Shown in pieces: positions 33,430 to 44,146 of a DNA stretch of 64,000 nt. The stretch is from Brachionus rotundiformis (lineage: Eukaryota; Rotifera; Eurotatoria; Ploima; Brachionidae). Under the pieces are notes generated by a model. The model ran no database searches. It was not told the DNA's origin and worked only from the letters and a program-made list of their open reading frames with translations. A program made the position numbers and the translations under genes. Location: the NCBI GenBank assembly GCA_016802295.1, contig JAESIW010000020.1, positions 1 through 64,000 of the forward strand, read 5' to 3'. Positions within the stretch are counted from its first letter, which is position 1, and every line of letters starts with the position of its first letter.

Positions 33430-33700
33430 GCTTATTTGCATTCCAACATAGATCACTAAATAGAATGTTATCTTATGTTTATTAGACACTATACTTTCAT
33501 TACTCTCCTGAAAATCTAAGGAAGAATTTAAAGAAAAATGACTCCAGAAATTTGAAATATTATTATTTAAGGAACAGGGAGAATTTGATAGAACCAACAT
33601 CAAAATCAGTAAATGGTGAAAAAACTTTTGGATTTTTCTATTCACGACTTATAAATTGCTTTGTGATCAAGAGATCAATGTTGAAATTTACACTAATCAA
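33430..33700 (+). pseudogene. 5'-truncated tail of the same non-LTR family
   Basis: The sequence from about tagaatgttatcttatg to gatcaatgttgaaatttac matches, inverted, 37440-37700, and its last 60 bp match the tails at about 6030-6100 and 28780-28830. It is the end of an ORF2 plus the start of its 3' region. Confidence 0.75.
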
Positions 33701-33755
33701 TGTTTAATTTTGGCACAAAATCACTCACCGCTAGGACAACACAAAGATGGTGCTA

Positions 33756-33790
<35 letters not shown>
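33756..33790 (+). repeat. (AAT)n microsatellite
   Basis: About eleven AAT units. On the minus strand it directly follows the 3' end of the retrotransposon piece at 33791-34010 and is probably that element's simple-repeat tail. Confidence 0.95.
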
Positions 33791-34010
33791 GGGGTCCTTT
33801 ATCCTCATCTGTTTGAGGTTAGGGACGAGATTTTGATGCGCCATTTCACAGTCCTCTTTTAAGCAATCTATCCACTCTCTTTCTGGTCTTCCTCTTTCAC
33901 GCTTTCCAGTCGAAATATCACCAAATAGAACAATCTAAACGTGTGTCCAACATTCGTCGTACATGTCCTGCCTATCTTAGCCTTATTGTTCTGATGATTT
34001 TATCAAGCGA
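33791..34010 (-). pseudogene. LINE ORF2 C-terminus, second family
   Basis: The minus strand reads LRxAGHVRRMLDTRLD, then (other frame) DISTGKRERGRPEREWIDCL and KEDCEMAHQNLVPNLKQMRI. AGHV-R-M followed by GRP-R-WID is the usual end of ORF2 in several LINE clades. Frameshifts are present. The 3' tail is the (AAT)n tract at 33756-33790. Confidence 0.72.
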
Positions 34011-34116
34011 GACAGTTTTTGTATGAACGCATATTCAAGATGAGGTCTCGCATATGGTTCTCACAATGCAATGGGTTTTTTCTAGTTCAATTATGAGATA
34101 TTTTCAGAATTTTTTT

Positions 34117-34418
34117 TGTGGAGTCCGTCATAATTTTTTCACAAATCGAACAGCAGGAAATTGGAACTCTCTGGATGCGGCGACTAAGAGCGTCATTAAC
34201 ACGAACATTTTTAAAAAAAAAAATTGACAAGTTACTGGGATAAACAAAAAAATAAATAAATAAAAAAAAGAAGGTTATTTAAAAAAGTTGTTAAAATAAG
34301 TTAACTATAAAATTTATTTATGAAATTGGCAAATGGCTGTTATAGTGGGGCGTCTACGTGCGCCACTACTTGGAGACTGAATCCCCTACAGCATTAATAC
34401 TACTACTAATAATAATAA
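34117..34418 (+). pseudogene. LINE ORF2 C-terminus and 3' end, third family
   Basis: The plus strand reads RHNFFTNRTAGNWNSLDAA then TNIFKKKIDKLLG, the typical last residues of CR1/L2-like ORF2 proteins (WNSL ... FK..LD). The 3' region includes ggggcgtctacgtgcgccac, able to form a hairpin, and ends in a tactactactaataataat simple repeat near 34400-34418. Confidence 0.68.
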
Positions 34419-34441
34419 ATTTTTATTTAAAATGGCATTGT

Positions 34442-34686
34442 GAAATTTGGAACAAAAAACAAAAACAAAATATCAAAAATGCCAAAGCTCAAGTTCAGAA
34501 AGAGCAAATCATGTTGCGTGAATTGTAGCACTTGGAACATCCTTTGTACCACCGATATTATGATTCTGCAAAACTCTGCAATAAGTCTACGAAATTCAGA
34601 ATTTTGTGTACTGAGCATATTTAGGTATTTCAGAACTCCAGCTTTAGCTTTTTTGATATTTTGTTTTTGGTTTTTGTTCCAAATTC
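34442..34686. repeat. Foldback repeat / MITE-like element
   Basis: The left arm (34442-34505: atttggaacaaaaaac, caaaatatcaaaaatgcc, aagctcaagttcag) and the right arm (about 34622-34686) are inverted copies over some 60 bp with few mismatches, around a centre of about 115 bp. A related single arm lies at about 42606-42652 (ttggtatttttgatattttg). No target duplication was recognised, so the transposon class is open. Transcribed, it would form a long hairpin. Confidence 0.75.
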
Positions 34687-34854
34687 TTCTTTACTGCAAA
34701 TACAGACAGGAAACACAATCAAAATGACTAGAAGCTAAGGTAGCTGATTAAAGTCTAGATCGTCACTTTTTCCCTCCTTATTTTGTCCATATGAGTGCCC
34801 ATTTTTAGCTTTCGCATTCATGTGGACAGCAAAAGTCAAGTTTTCAATAGTTTA

Positions 34855-34897
34855 TTAACACTAGAAGCACCAACGAGTCAGAATGACTCTTTTTCGA
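34855..34897 (+). repeat. Solo piggyBac-type terminus
   Basis: TTAA at 34855-34858 is followed by CACTAGAAGCACCAA, a short palindromic GAGTCAGAATGACTC and a T-run. This closely matches the right end of the element at 53648-54235. No partner end is visible within the next few hundred bases. Confidence 0.65.
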
Positions 34898-35248
34898 TTT
34901 TTGGCCGTTAATATCCAAGTAAACTATTGTTATTAGAGCATAACTTTTTTTTTCAGCATAAAAATAAGAATAACTTTCTATATTAACTAAATTCAGATAA
35001 AAAAAAATTTGTCTTTGTGCAAAATCAAGTATTTTTATCAAATATTCCTAATTTGATAATATTCGGGGCTCATTTTTGAAATTAATAGATTCTCAAAGTT
35101 ATAAAATTGTCAATTATACTAAAATTAAATTTATAATTTTTATAAGAAAAAAATTTATTGAACCAAATGTAAATAAAAATCATTTACAACATTTAAAAAA
35201 TTAGTATAAAAAAATTACATATTATTTAGAAAAATAAACAACATAATT

Positions 35249-37012
35249 TTACGCTTTAGTGGTTCGGGCCTTGACCAAAAGATCATCAATATAGTTCATA
35301 TCCGGGTAGCCGAACTTACCACCCTCATTTAGGTTAGTCTTAAGCAACACGTCACTATTCAACTGAACAGCATAATTGGCAAATTTTTTTGACCATTCAA
35401 GCTTGAACAATATTCCGCTCTCGAGCGCTTTTTTGTAAAAGGCGAGTATTTCCATGTGCTCTTTGATATCTGGCAAGTAGACACGCTTGACTAGACCTTT
35501 GTACGGAGATCCGGGCTTGGGATGGCTCTGGTTTTGGATGCCGTCAAAAATCTCAAACGTGACCAATATGCTAGAATAGCGCTCGTAGCCAGCGCATGGC
35601 TCGTTTATCTTGCGCACATAAATCTTTCCATCGCATATCGGATAGTAGTGGTTTTCTCTGGTAAGGGGTCTATTGACGCTCTTGGCTATCCGAATGGGCG
35701 ATATGGACGAGCTTGAGGAACAAGATGAGGGCGAGTTTGACGAGCCAGCCTTTTCTTTGTGGCCACAGTTGATTGCCAGTTGCTCGATGGGCATCAGTGC
35801 CGAGACCAGTGCCTCGAGAGGACTCTCCGGCATGGCCCATCGCGTTTGCGAACACTGCTCGCTGTAGTCTTTAAGCAGAGCGATTGTGTCGATCACAGTG
35901 GACTCCTCTACCGACACTAGACATATATGTTTGACATTGACGAGTTTTTTGTCTGATAATATAGAAAAAAAGTAGTGTACAAAAACTGGCAATGGCAGGT
36001 CCCATGAACCGCCATCCGGGTTAGTTGACAGGCCCATCGCCATTGACTCACACTCGCCAAACTTGCTCTCATTGGCAAGGTCAACTATATTGCTCATAGT
36101 TGCCTGAATTAGGCTTTCAAATTTTTCCAAGTCTACTTGACGCTGCTCTATCTTGTCTGTGATGTGCTTGGTCCATTGAGGACACACGCTGTGAACCACA
36201 TGCCGGCATCTGAGTCTCCCACTGGCCCTGGTATCGCACAGCTCCGACTCCTCATACTTTTTTGCTTGCAGCATTTTTTTCAAACACTCTTGCATTTGTT
36301 TGCCGGCTTTTTCCCTGATTCGCCTTGACAAATCATTGCCAGTGTAGCCTGGATGCAGGTTGGCATTGGTAAAGTTCACAATTAGGCCTGTATTTAGCTC
36401 GGCACAGTCTGCTTTAAAGACATAAACTTGTGTATTGTTTATCCAGCATGTAAATTTGTGCACACTATTCTCGTATTTGTCACGCCATTCGGCAAATTCG
36501 TTCGCTGGCTCGACTACGCGGTTCTCGTAGTCGGTCAGCATTTGTTCCAATAGGACAAATTGAAACAAGTAGCCGGCAAAAAAGAATTTTTTTTTCAATT
36601 TTTTGAGCCTGAGGCCGGTCTTGGATTCGATTATTTTGAGGGCTATGGACTTGTCTTTGGATAGGAGGGCCAGCTTGGCCTCGTCTAGCTCGCTGGTGAG
36701 ATAAAGATGGGAGTTGGTGTTTGTCTTGTGTAGGTGAATGCCGAACTCGGAGAGAAGCGAGTCGGCGATTGAGTCCAGAGCTGTTTTGGTGTTGAGTTCG
36801 GCTGATTTGAGCATTACCAGGATGGATTTGTTGCCATAGAGTACGTATGCTTGCGAAATGTCCTCTCTGGATAGCAAATACTGCTTTATTATGGCCTCAT
36901 CTTGCTTTATTTGACAAGTTTTGCTGGTGTCCAATTCCAGATGAAGCACACACTTTAGATGTCCTTCCTCTACATGCAGCAGACTTGCCTCTTTACTCTC
37001 TTGGTCCTCCAT
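35249..37012 (-). CDS. Macro domain - Deltex C-terminal (DTC) protein
   Basis: A single-exon ORF of 587 residues. Residues about 192-388 form a macro domain (ADP-ribose binding): NTGLIVNFTNANLHPGY, RIREKAGKQM, RCRHVVHSVCPQW, AMGLSTNPDGG and LVNVKHICLVSVEES. After a Ser-rich linker (425-440), residues about 450-585 are a DTC domain: PCAGYERYSSILVTFEIFDG, IQNQSHPKPGSPYKG, VYLPDIKEHMEIL and GYPDMNYIDDLL. Deltex-family E3 ligases (including DTX3L, the partner of PARP9) carry DTC next to a RING; no Cys-rich RING is visible here. The family's HHKT motif reads LLKT. By inference it recognises ADP-ribosylated targets, and ligase activity is doubtful unless a partner supplies the RING. Residues 1-185 are unrecognised. 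The ATG at 37012 is the first in frame. Confidence 0.82.
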   Translation of the reverse strand: MEDQESKEASLLHVEEGHLKCVLHLELDTSKTCQIKQDEAIIKQYLLSREDISQAYVLYGNKSILVMLKSAELNTKTALDSIADSLLSEFGIHLHKTNTNSHLYLTSELDEAKLALLSKDKSIALKIIESKTGLRLKKLKKKFFFAGYLFQFVLLEQMLTDYENRVVEPANEFAEWRDKYENSVHKFTCWINNTQVYVFKADCAELNTGLIVNFTNANLHPGYTGNDLSRRIREKAGKQMQECLKKMLQAKKYEESELCDTRASGRLRCRHVVHSVCPQWTKHITDKIEQRQVDLEKFESLIQATMSNIVDLANESKFGECESMAMGLSTNPDGGSWDLPLPVFVHYFFSILSDKKLVNVKHICLVSVEESTVIDTIALLKDYSEQCSQTRWAMPESPLEALVSALMPIEQLAINCGHKEKAGSSNSPSSCSSSSSISPIRIAKSVNRPLTRENHYYPICDGKIYVRKINEPCAGYERYSSILVTFEIFDGIQNQSHPKPGSPYKGLVKRVYLPDIKEHMEILAFYKKALESGILFKLEWSKKFANYAVQLNSDVLLKTNLNEGGKFGYPDMNYIDDLLVKARTTKA

Positions 37013-37118
37013 TGTTTGCCTATTGCCAAGCAGTTATTTTTGCGTATCTTTTACGTCTTTTATTTTGTGAATTTTTGATTGATTTTTTGGAAAATTATCA
37101 AAATTTATGTTCAAAATC

Positions 37119-37265
37119 TAAGAGCTTAAAGGCGGTCTTTTTAGAATACATGTGTATTAGACATTATGTTATAAAAGTTTAGAAACTAATTTAATTAATA
37201 CTATTTTCTTCCTTATTGTCTGTCTGTGACCAAAATTTAAACGACAAATTAATTATTAAAATTTA
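37119..37265 (+). repeat. 147-bp direct repeat, left copy
   Basis: Near-identical to 37713-37859 (period 594; few mismatches, e.g. aaaggcgg/agaggcgg and taaacg/tagacg). It starts about 105 bp upstream of the macro-DTC start codon and brackets the retrotransposon tail at 37266-37712. Confidence 0.93.
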
Positions 37266-37712
37266 TCAATTCAATTTCAAGTCTAATCAACAGACTAGTG
37301 TCCATGTCATAAAGACCGATTAACACTCCATTTATTTAAATAAAATAAATTTTACAAATTAATTGTTTATATAATTATTTAAAAAATTAAACATAGATAT
37401 ATTTAAATTAAATTTTTTTACAAAATTTGAGAAAATTAGATTAATATTATTAAAAATTGAATGCTTAAATGTTGTAAATTTCAACATTGATCTCTTGATA
37501 AGAAAGCAATTTATAAGTCTTGCGTAGAAAAATCCAAAACTTTTTTCACCATTTACAAGTTTCTACACGATTTTCCCTGTAACTTAAATTATATTTCAAA
37601 TTTCTTGAGTCATTTTTCTTTAAGTTCTGCCTTAGATTTTCAGGAGAATTATGAAAGTATAGTGTTTTATAAGCAAAAGATAATATTCTATCTAGTATTA
37701 TGTTAAAGGTAT
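37266..37712 (-). mobile_element. 5'-truncated non-LTR retrotransposon, inverted
   Basis: The minus strand matches the tail of the family seen at 5321-6280 and 28055-29010 (caattaagtcttgcg... to the 3' end cttgaaattg) and the ORF2 end at 33430-33700. The insert is about 447 bp, lies between the two 147-bp repeats and ends at 37266 with the element's 3' terminus. 5' truncation is normal for target-primed reverse transcription. Confidence 0.8.
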
Positions 37713-37859
37713 AAAAGCTTAGAGGCGGTCTTTTTAGAATACATGTGTATTAGACATTATGTTATAAAAGTTTAGAAACTAATTTAATTAATACTATTTT
37801 CTTCCTTATTGTCTGTCTGTGACCAAAATTTAGACGACAAATTAATTATTAAAATTTTT
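37713..37859 (+). repeat. 147-bp direct repeat, right copy
   Basis: Right-hand copy of 37119-37265; see that entry. Confidence 0.93.
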
Positions 37860-40800
37860 CATTTTGTTATAAACCATAAATAAATAAATATGATTGCCCG
37901 GATCGGTTAGGATCTGGTGTTTATAACACAAATACTAAAGAAAATCAATAGTTAAATAATAATAACTTTATTAATAAATGGTCACTTCTAGCCTGAACAA
38001 ATAATAAGGAAAAATGAAAAAAGAAAACAAAATATTTGCAAAGTTTTTCTTCTAATCGCGCATGTCTAATATTTTACACAGCGTTAAATACTAACGACTT
38101 ACTAAGCGCATGAGATCATAGTATTGCACTGTGAAAATATAGACATTAACACTGTATAGAGTCGGTGTTATAGTTATTGAGAGAACTACAACAATTTGTT
38201 CTATCAGTGTTATGGTTTACTGGTCTCTTATTACTTATGTTAAGCTTCATCATCTTCCAGCTTCAATAAGAGCCATTAATATTTTGCTATTACTTATGTA
38301 AACTATTGAGAACTTAACTTTTGCAGTCCTCATGAACTGCTCTCAATGTTAAGCTCGAGTACTTTTCTCTTGTAGGTCGCTCAAGTGACAATTATAGCAC
38401 TTGATCGCGTAAAATATATAAAAAAACAAAAATACTGAGGTTAGGATTATTTTTTATTAACTGTTAATCAATTAATCAATCAAGTATCTTGATTGTGAGC
38501 AAAGATTGACAAAACTTGATTTAACATATCACTATTAATTATAGCTTAATTACCTAAATTAGTGTTATCAAGGACAAACTTAGTGCTCTTATACATAATA
38601 AAATTACTCGTCCCAAATGATTTTGATAAATATATTTTGGGAAGTCAATTTGGTTTCAAATCCTGATGAATGGCTTAGAAGTATATGAACTTGTCCAAGA
38701 TACATGAAAGATAACATTTGCAAGCACATCATCGGAATCGCCGCTAGATCCAAGTTGTGTTTAGTTCTTTTAGAGGCGAAGCAAATACCACAATAATTGG
38801 TTCAGCTCTTAGGACTCTAAAAATTGACAGAGAAATTGCACTTTGAAATTTAAATTTTTTTTGAATTTTTAAAATGAATGGTCATGTTCAGGACATTATC
38901 GCTAATTAAACTTTTTTAAAAACCACTATCTATTTTATTTTTGTAGTTTCCTAATTATCAATTTAATAAATTTTGATCACTAATAAAACTCTTTCTTATG
39001 TAATGTTCATTTATTTGTTTTCTTATTCTAAAATTAATAATCTTTATAAAAATGGTACTTTAAGCTATTTGTTTAGGTTTAACTTTTATTAATAATAGTT
39101 AAGTATTATTATAAATAGTTATGATTTGAAGCAAAATTAGTAATGTAAGTAAATTATTTTTATAAAATAGTGATAATTTTTAGTGATGTTTTCAATAAAA
39201 AATAGTGAAAGTTTGAAAATAGGCAGTCACATGGACAAAATAACTAAGCGATATAATAAGCAAGTGCAGTGCATGAGTTTGTCTTTTTTTTAATGTAAAT
39301 TGTAAGCTACCATTGCAGGACTAAACTTAACCTAGCTCCGCGTGCCTAATACTGTACCTTTTACTATTATTACTTAAAAATAATAACAAAAAAATAATTT
39401 AATTGCTTTAATTTGCCAGCTTAGGGAAACACAAATGTTGAATAGCGGAAAGTCAATTTAAATTTTGTATCTTTTATTATGTGAATGCATCAATTAACAA
39501 ATTTTTAATTTTTATTATCAATAAATAAAAATAACCCTAACTTCTGTTTTACAAGTGATTATTATATGTCTAAGGAAATTATTTTATCATTAGGTCCGGA
39601 AGCACTTGCTGGCCATCAATCAATTGCACAAGTTTATCAGTTCTATATATTCCATTCTAATAGAATTGAGTAGCTAAGTGAAAAGTGAAAGAAATATTGG
39701 GTGCCTTTTTGCATTTAATAAAATATAACTTAATAATAATAATTAACTTTAAATACAATTTAATCGATTTATTTTTTGTTGCGTTTCCAAGACTTAAGTA
39801 TTATTGATCTTTAAATAAAGTTTTTTCCCTTTTTAATATCCTTTATAACAAATAATAAAAAAAAAATTAAAGTAATATCCAATATAAAGATTGAATATTT
39901 TATTTTAAGTTTGCCACAAACCCGCTAAACCATTTAGTTCTACTGAGATTCAGAAATTTTTTACAATAGGCATTCAACTATCTTGCTTCAAAATAAATAA
40001 TTATCTTAAAAACTGATATTTTTTTAAATTTTATTTACCATACAGTTTAACAATTGTTAAATAATTAATTCTAACTCGCTGTAGTCAGAACCTTTGAAAT
40101 AATTATAAAAAATAAAATTAAAAATTCAACTAGTTTTTTATTAAAAAATGGGTAAAAAATTTACTCAAAAGCAAATTATCCTAATTATTTTTTCATAAAT
40201 AGAAAAAAAACTCAATAAAGTAACTAGTGGGAAGCTTTTTCCAGGATATGTCTTAATATCTAATTTTATTAATACCTGGCATCTTTAATTCTCACTTTGA
40301 ATTTTAATTAAAAAATATTATTTTTTACAATATGTTTTCACTAATTATTTTCACTAAAATTATTTCTTAATTTCACTTATACTTTTTCTTGTGAAAAAAA
40401 TATCATTTTTAGCTATGCTCAAAAAATAAAAACAAAGACACTTTATAAATTTCACAAACAAAAATGATTTTAACTTTTATACTACTATGAAAGAATTTTT
40501 ATCTCTAAAAAAAATGATAAATATTGATAAAAAAAAGAAGATGCATTTATTTAGATAAGTTTATTCCAATTAAAAATTTTCTTAAAATTTTGAAGTAAGC
40601 TTTATCTTTCTCTTTTTATAAAAAAATCAATTTTTTATTTTGGTTTATTTATGTCCCAAATTTTAAATAATAGCCTCTAAATATACTTGATCATCCCAGG
40701 CAAAAAGCCCAAAAGCATACAAATCTTCAACCCAGACCAAAAACCCCTGAAGTACTATTTAATTCAATTTTTTTTGAAATTTTTCTAAGGCTTTAATTAA

Positions 40801-41593
40801 TGTTTTTTAGTAATTTGAGTCATTAAAATATTTAAATTCAAAATTTAAATTTTGTCCAAATAAAGTATTTATTATTAAATTTTTAATCAAAATTTTTGCT
40901 AAATTCATTACTTTCTATTGTAGCCTAATTGGAACATAAATTTTTAGATTGAATTATTAAATATTATTTTTAATAAGGACTTAGACCAAATCGGTTTACA
41001 AATTATTAGATAAATTTTTAGACAATGGAATATAAGTTAATCTGATAAATTAGATTTAAAATTTCTGATAGTTTAATTGATATTGATATTATAGGAAAAT
41101 CTTCAAAATTTTTTTTGTGGCGATAATTTCAAACTGACTTCGACTCTCTTGGTGAAAAATGAGTCGGTGAAAACTAAATTGGAAACTTCCAAATTTTGGT
41201 GTATTTTAGTTAATTATTTACTTAAATAAAATTTGTGTGGGGCGCATTCTTGGTTTAGGGATTCTGGTTGATTATAATATAAGGGAAATCTTATTTTTTT
41301 ATATTTGCTAAAAAATGGAAATTTTTTATATAACAATAAAAAGTTTATGCTGATAAAAAATAATAGATAAATCATGAAAAATTGGCTTAATAACAACTTA
41401 TGACTTTTTTTGCAAATGCATTTGATTATTTAATTACGGAAAAAAAACAAAGGACTTACATAAGCTTTTAAAAATTAATAAATTCGATTTTTAAAGAGTG
41501 CTTTTAATTTTTTTTCACCAATTTAAGAATACTTATATGTATTTTTTTTGAGATATATTTACTTTATAGTGACTATGAAAGAAAAATCAAAAA
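37860..41593 (+). other. Gene desert, AT-rich
   Basis: Neither strand shows a convincing gene; the short ORFs are low-complexity. No repeat with internal structure was recognised. Confidence 0.55.
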
Positions 41594-41634
41594 AAACAAG
41601 TCTTGATTTGCCTGTGCTTGTTCTTGTTACATGG
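41594..41634 (+). repeat. Short dispersed repeat
   Basis: acaagtcttgatttgcctg followed by tgcttgttcttgttac recurs as acaagtcttgacttgcctg then ttcttgttac at 47254-47282. The two arms (aacaag... and ...cttgtt) are partly inverted. Nature unknown. Confidence 0.5.
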
Positions 41635-41988
41635 TATATACCAGTGCCTTTGAAGGAAATGCATCCCCAGATACCGGCTAAGGCTTGAGCCTCTGTTTTC
41701 GGTTTTTGCTGTACAAAACTCTAAACCTTTTTTTTTGGAGATTTCTATAAGAATGCAATTTTTATCCCTAAAAGTCAACTTCAGAACGGCGTTGATCAGA
41801 GATACAACCAGTCTATTAATATCGTTCAAGAGAAACATTTTGGACATACACCTAAAAGCTTGGTTATTTAATTTTGCTTATTATCCACTTTTTAGCAGAC
41901 CCACGATATGTCATTTTTGTGGGCCAGACACATTTTACAGATTTTTTGGTAATGTTATTTAGAGACCAAGGAGAAGTTTTCAAATTGA

Positions 41989-42442
41989 ACAATTTAAGAG
42001 CAATTTAATTGTTGAAAGTACTGTTACTGATGAACGTTTATCGATATTTTATAGCTATTTAAATGAATACTATTTAGAGAAAATTAGAATAACTCGTGCT
42101 CGTTTTAATAAGCGAGTTGAAAAAAAAATTGATTCTATGTTTCCAGTCGGATTGTGGAACATAAATAGTCGTTTGTTAGACGATTCACCAAAAACTAACA
42201 ATTTTTGAGAGCCTTGACATAACTCATTTTCAGGTATCTTAAACAACCACCCTTGAATATATCAGTTAGTGGATTCACTTAGAAACGAACAAAATAAAAT
42301 GGAATGCAAAACATTAAAATTAAGAACCGGTAAATTACGATCAAAGTGTGTTAAAAGTGAAATGAATTCTGTGATGAAAATATTGTCAAGTTATGATCGA
42401 AAAAAGAAATTGGAGACGATTAAAGATTTAACATTACTATAA
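41989..42442 (+). pseudogene. FLYWCH-MULE transposase remnant
   Basis: One frame reads YSYLNEYYLEKIRITRARF, then FPVGLWNINSRLLDDSPKTN, equivalent to FEIEMWNCHKRTVLGLPRTN of the intact transposase at 13226-14710. It stops at 42206 just before the catalytic-Glu region. A C-terminal part (SLRNEQNKMECKTLKLRTG ... KKKLETIKDLTLL) follows from about 42270 to 42442. The N-terminal half is not recognisable. Confidence 0.68.
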
Positions 42443-44146
42443 ACAAAAAAATAATTGATTAATGACAATTTATTTTTCTTTTTTTTTCTTCAATAAAGCT
42501 ATTATGATTATGTTATTTTGATTGCTTTATTTTATTTTTAGGTTATTATGAACATTTTTTAAGTATTTTAAGTGGAATTAAGTTGCACTTTAAACCAAAA
42601 AAACACATTTTTTTGTGCTTTGGTATTTTTGATATTTTGCTTTTATTTGTTGTTCGAAATCAAAACCCGTTCGCCATGTTAAAAGATATGCATACGAGGA
42701 TAGTTGATGCTTCATATTATTTTATTAAAAAATAACATGACAACAGTCTTACTTTTAGAGCTACTCTTAGAGCTGTGGTGTCTTAAGTTCAATAAAATGA
42801 GGCGCTAATTTTTCTTTTTGAAATATTTTCCATAGAATCAAACTTTTTATACGTCTCCAAATTTGAATATTGAAATGAAAGAATATAAAAAATTTGTAGG
42901 TAGTTTTAAAAGATTTTATGAACAAGAAAAGGAACTATTTGAAAATTTGAAGCAATCTTAGATTAGTAAAAAAACAGAATTAATAGATTATTCTCACTAA
43001 TTAAATGAAATGATAATTGAATTATGATTAAAACTTTGTAAAATATGATAAATTTATTAATACCATTTTTTATTAGAAAATAAAAACTGATAAGCTGGTA
43101 AAAACTTAAACGAAATTAAATTTCTACATTTTTTTTTAGTTACTTTTGTTTACCATTCAATTTTTCTATTGCAAGAATTCTAAAATTAAGTTTGTCTCAA
43201 CTGAGACATTTTTAAGTAAAAGGCTGGATGGACTTGTTTTATTTTGAAAATAGCTTTTATTATTTGGAATTAAAACGTTATTATCATTATTATTATTTAT
43301 TCAATGAACGCCTTGTAGGCGATGTTAAAAAAAAAAAGTTTTAGTTTAGTTTGAGACCTAAAAAAAGGAGCATCCGATAATTTTACTTATGAATGTTAGT
43401 ATTTATTACTTTCTTTTAATTAAAACGTTATAGATGAAAAACATACTTCTTTTAATTTTCGCTACAACATAACAACTTGTGACATAAAAAAAAACTCTGT
43501 AAATTTTTAAAAGAAGATTATATTTATCAAATTGAAGAATAAATAAAAATTTTTATATAAATAAAATATACTGTATAAACTTATTTTAATAATAAATTTC
43601 TTAAATCATTTAATTATTCTTTTAATTTTTAAACTGAAGCTGATTAAAAAATAATTTTGATTACGTTCATACTCAAACAAAATTTAGAATAAAAACAAAC
43701 AATAAAAAAATTTACTAATTTTAATTTATTTTATAATTAATTAACCAGAAAAAAAGAGAAAAGTAAGAGAAAAAAAAAAAAAGAATATTTTGTTTAATGA
43801 TGTGAAAAAAATTCAAAATAGCTTAATAAATTTTTGTTAAAAAAATTACTACAAAAATAAATTTATTTAGTTTTGTTTTTTTTTTTATATATATTTTTTT
43901 AAAATTTTATCTATTTTTTTATGTTTGTTGACAATTTTAGTTTAAAAGTAATTTTTTTCACTCATTATTTGAATATTTGAACGCGATTACAAAACTCAGA
44001 GCCATGGTCATGTATTGCTTGACAGCCAAGAAGTAGATATCATAAAAATAGTCTTGAAATGACATTTATTAATTAAACTCTCTCTCCTTTGCTTAAAAAT
44101 TTAACAAAAAAAAATTATTCTTTTAAAATTCAATAACTAAACACTG
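42443..44146 (+). other. AT-rich non-coding region 3' of the kinase gene
   Basis: No gene is seen. A retroposon-like 3' end, tcaatgaacgccttgtaggc followed by a poly-A run, lies at about 43299-43338; it resembles the piece at 2612-2648. A foldback-repeat arm lies at about 42606-42652. Confidence 0.5.

Noticed and set aside
41587..41847. Minus-strand ORF of 86 codons
   Set aside because: It has no recognisable motif, overlaps a dispersed repeat and lies in transposon debris.
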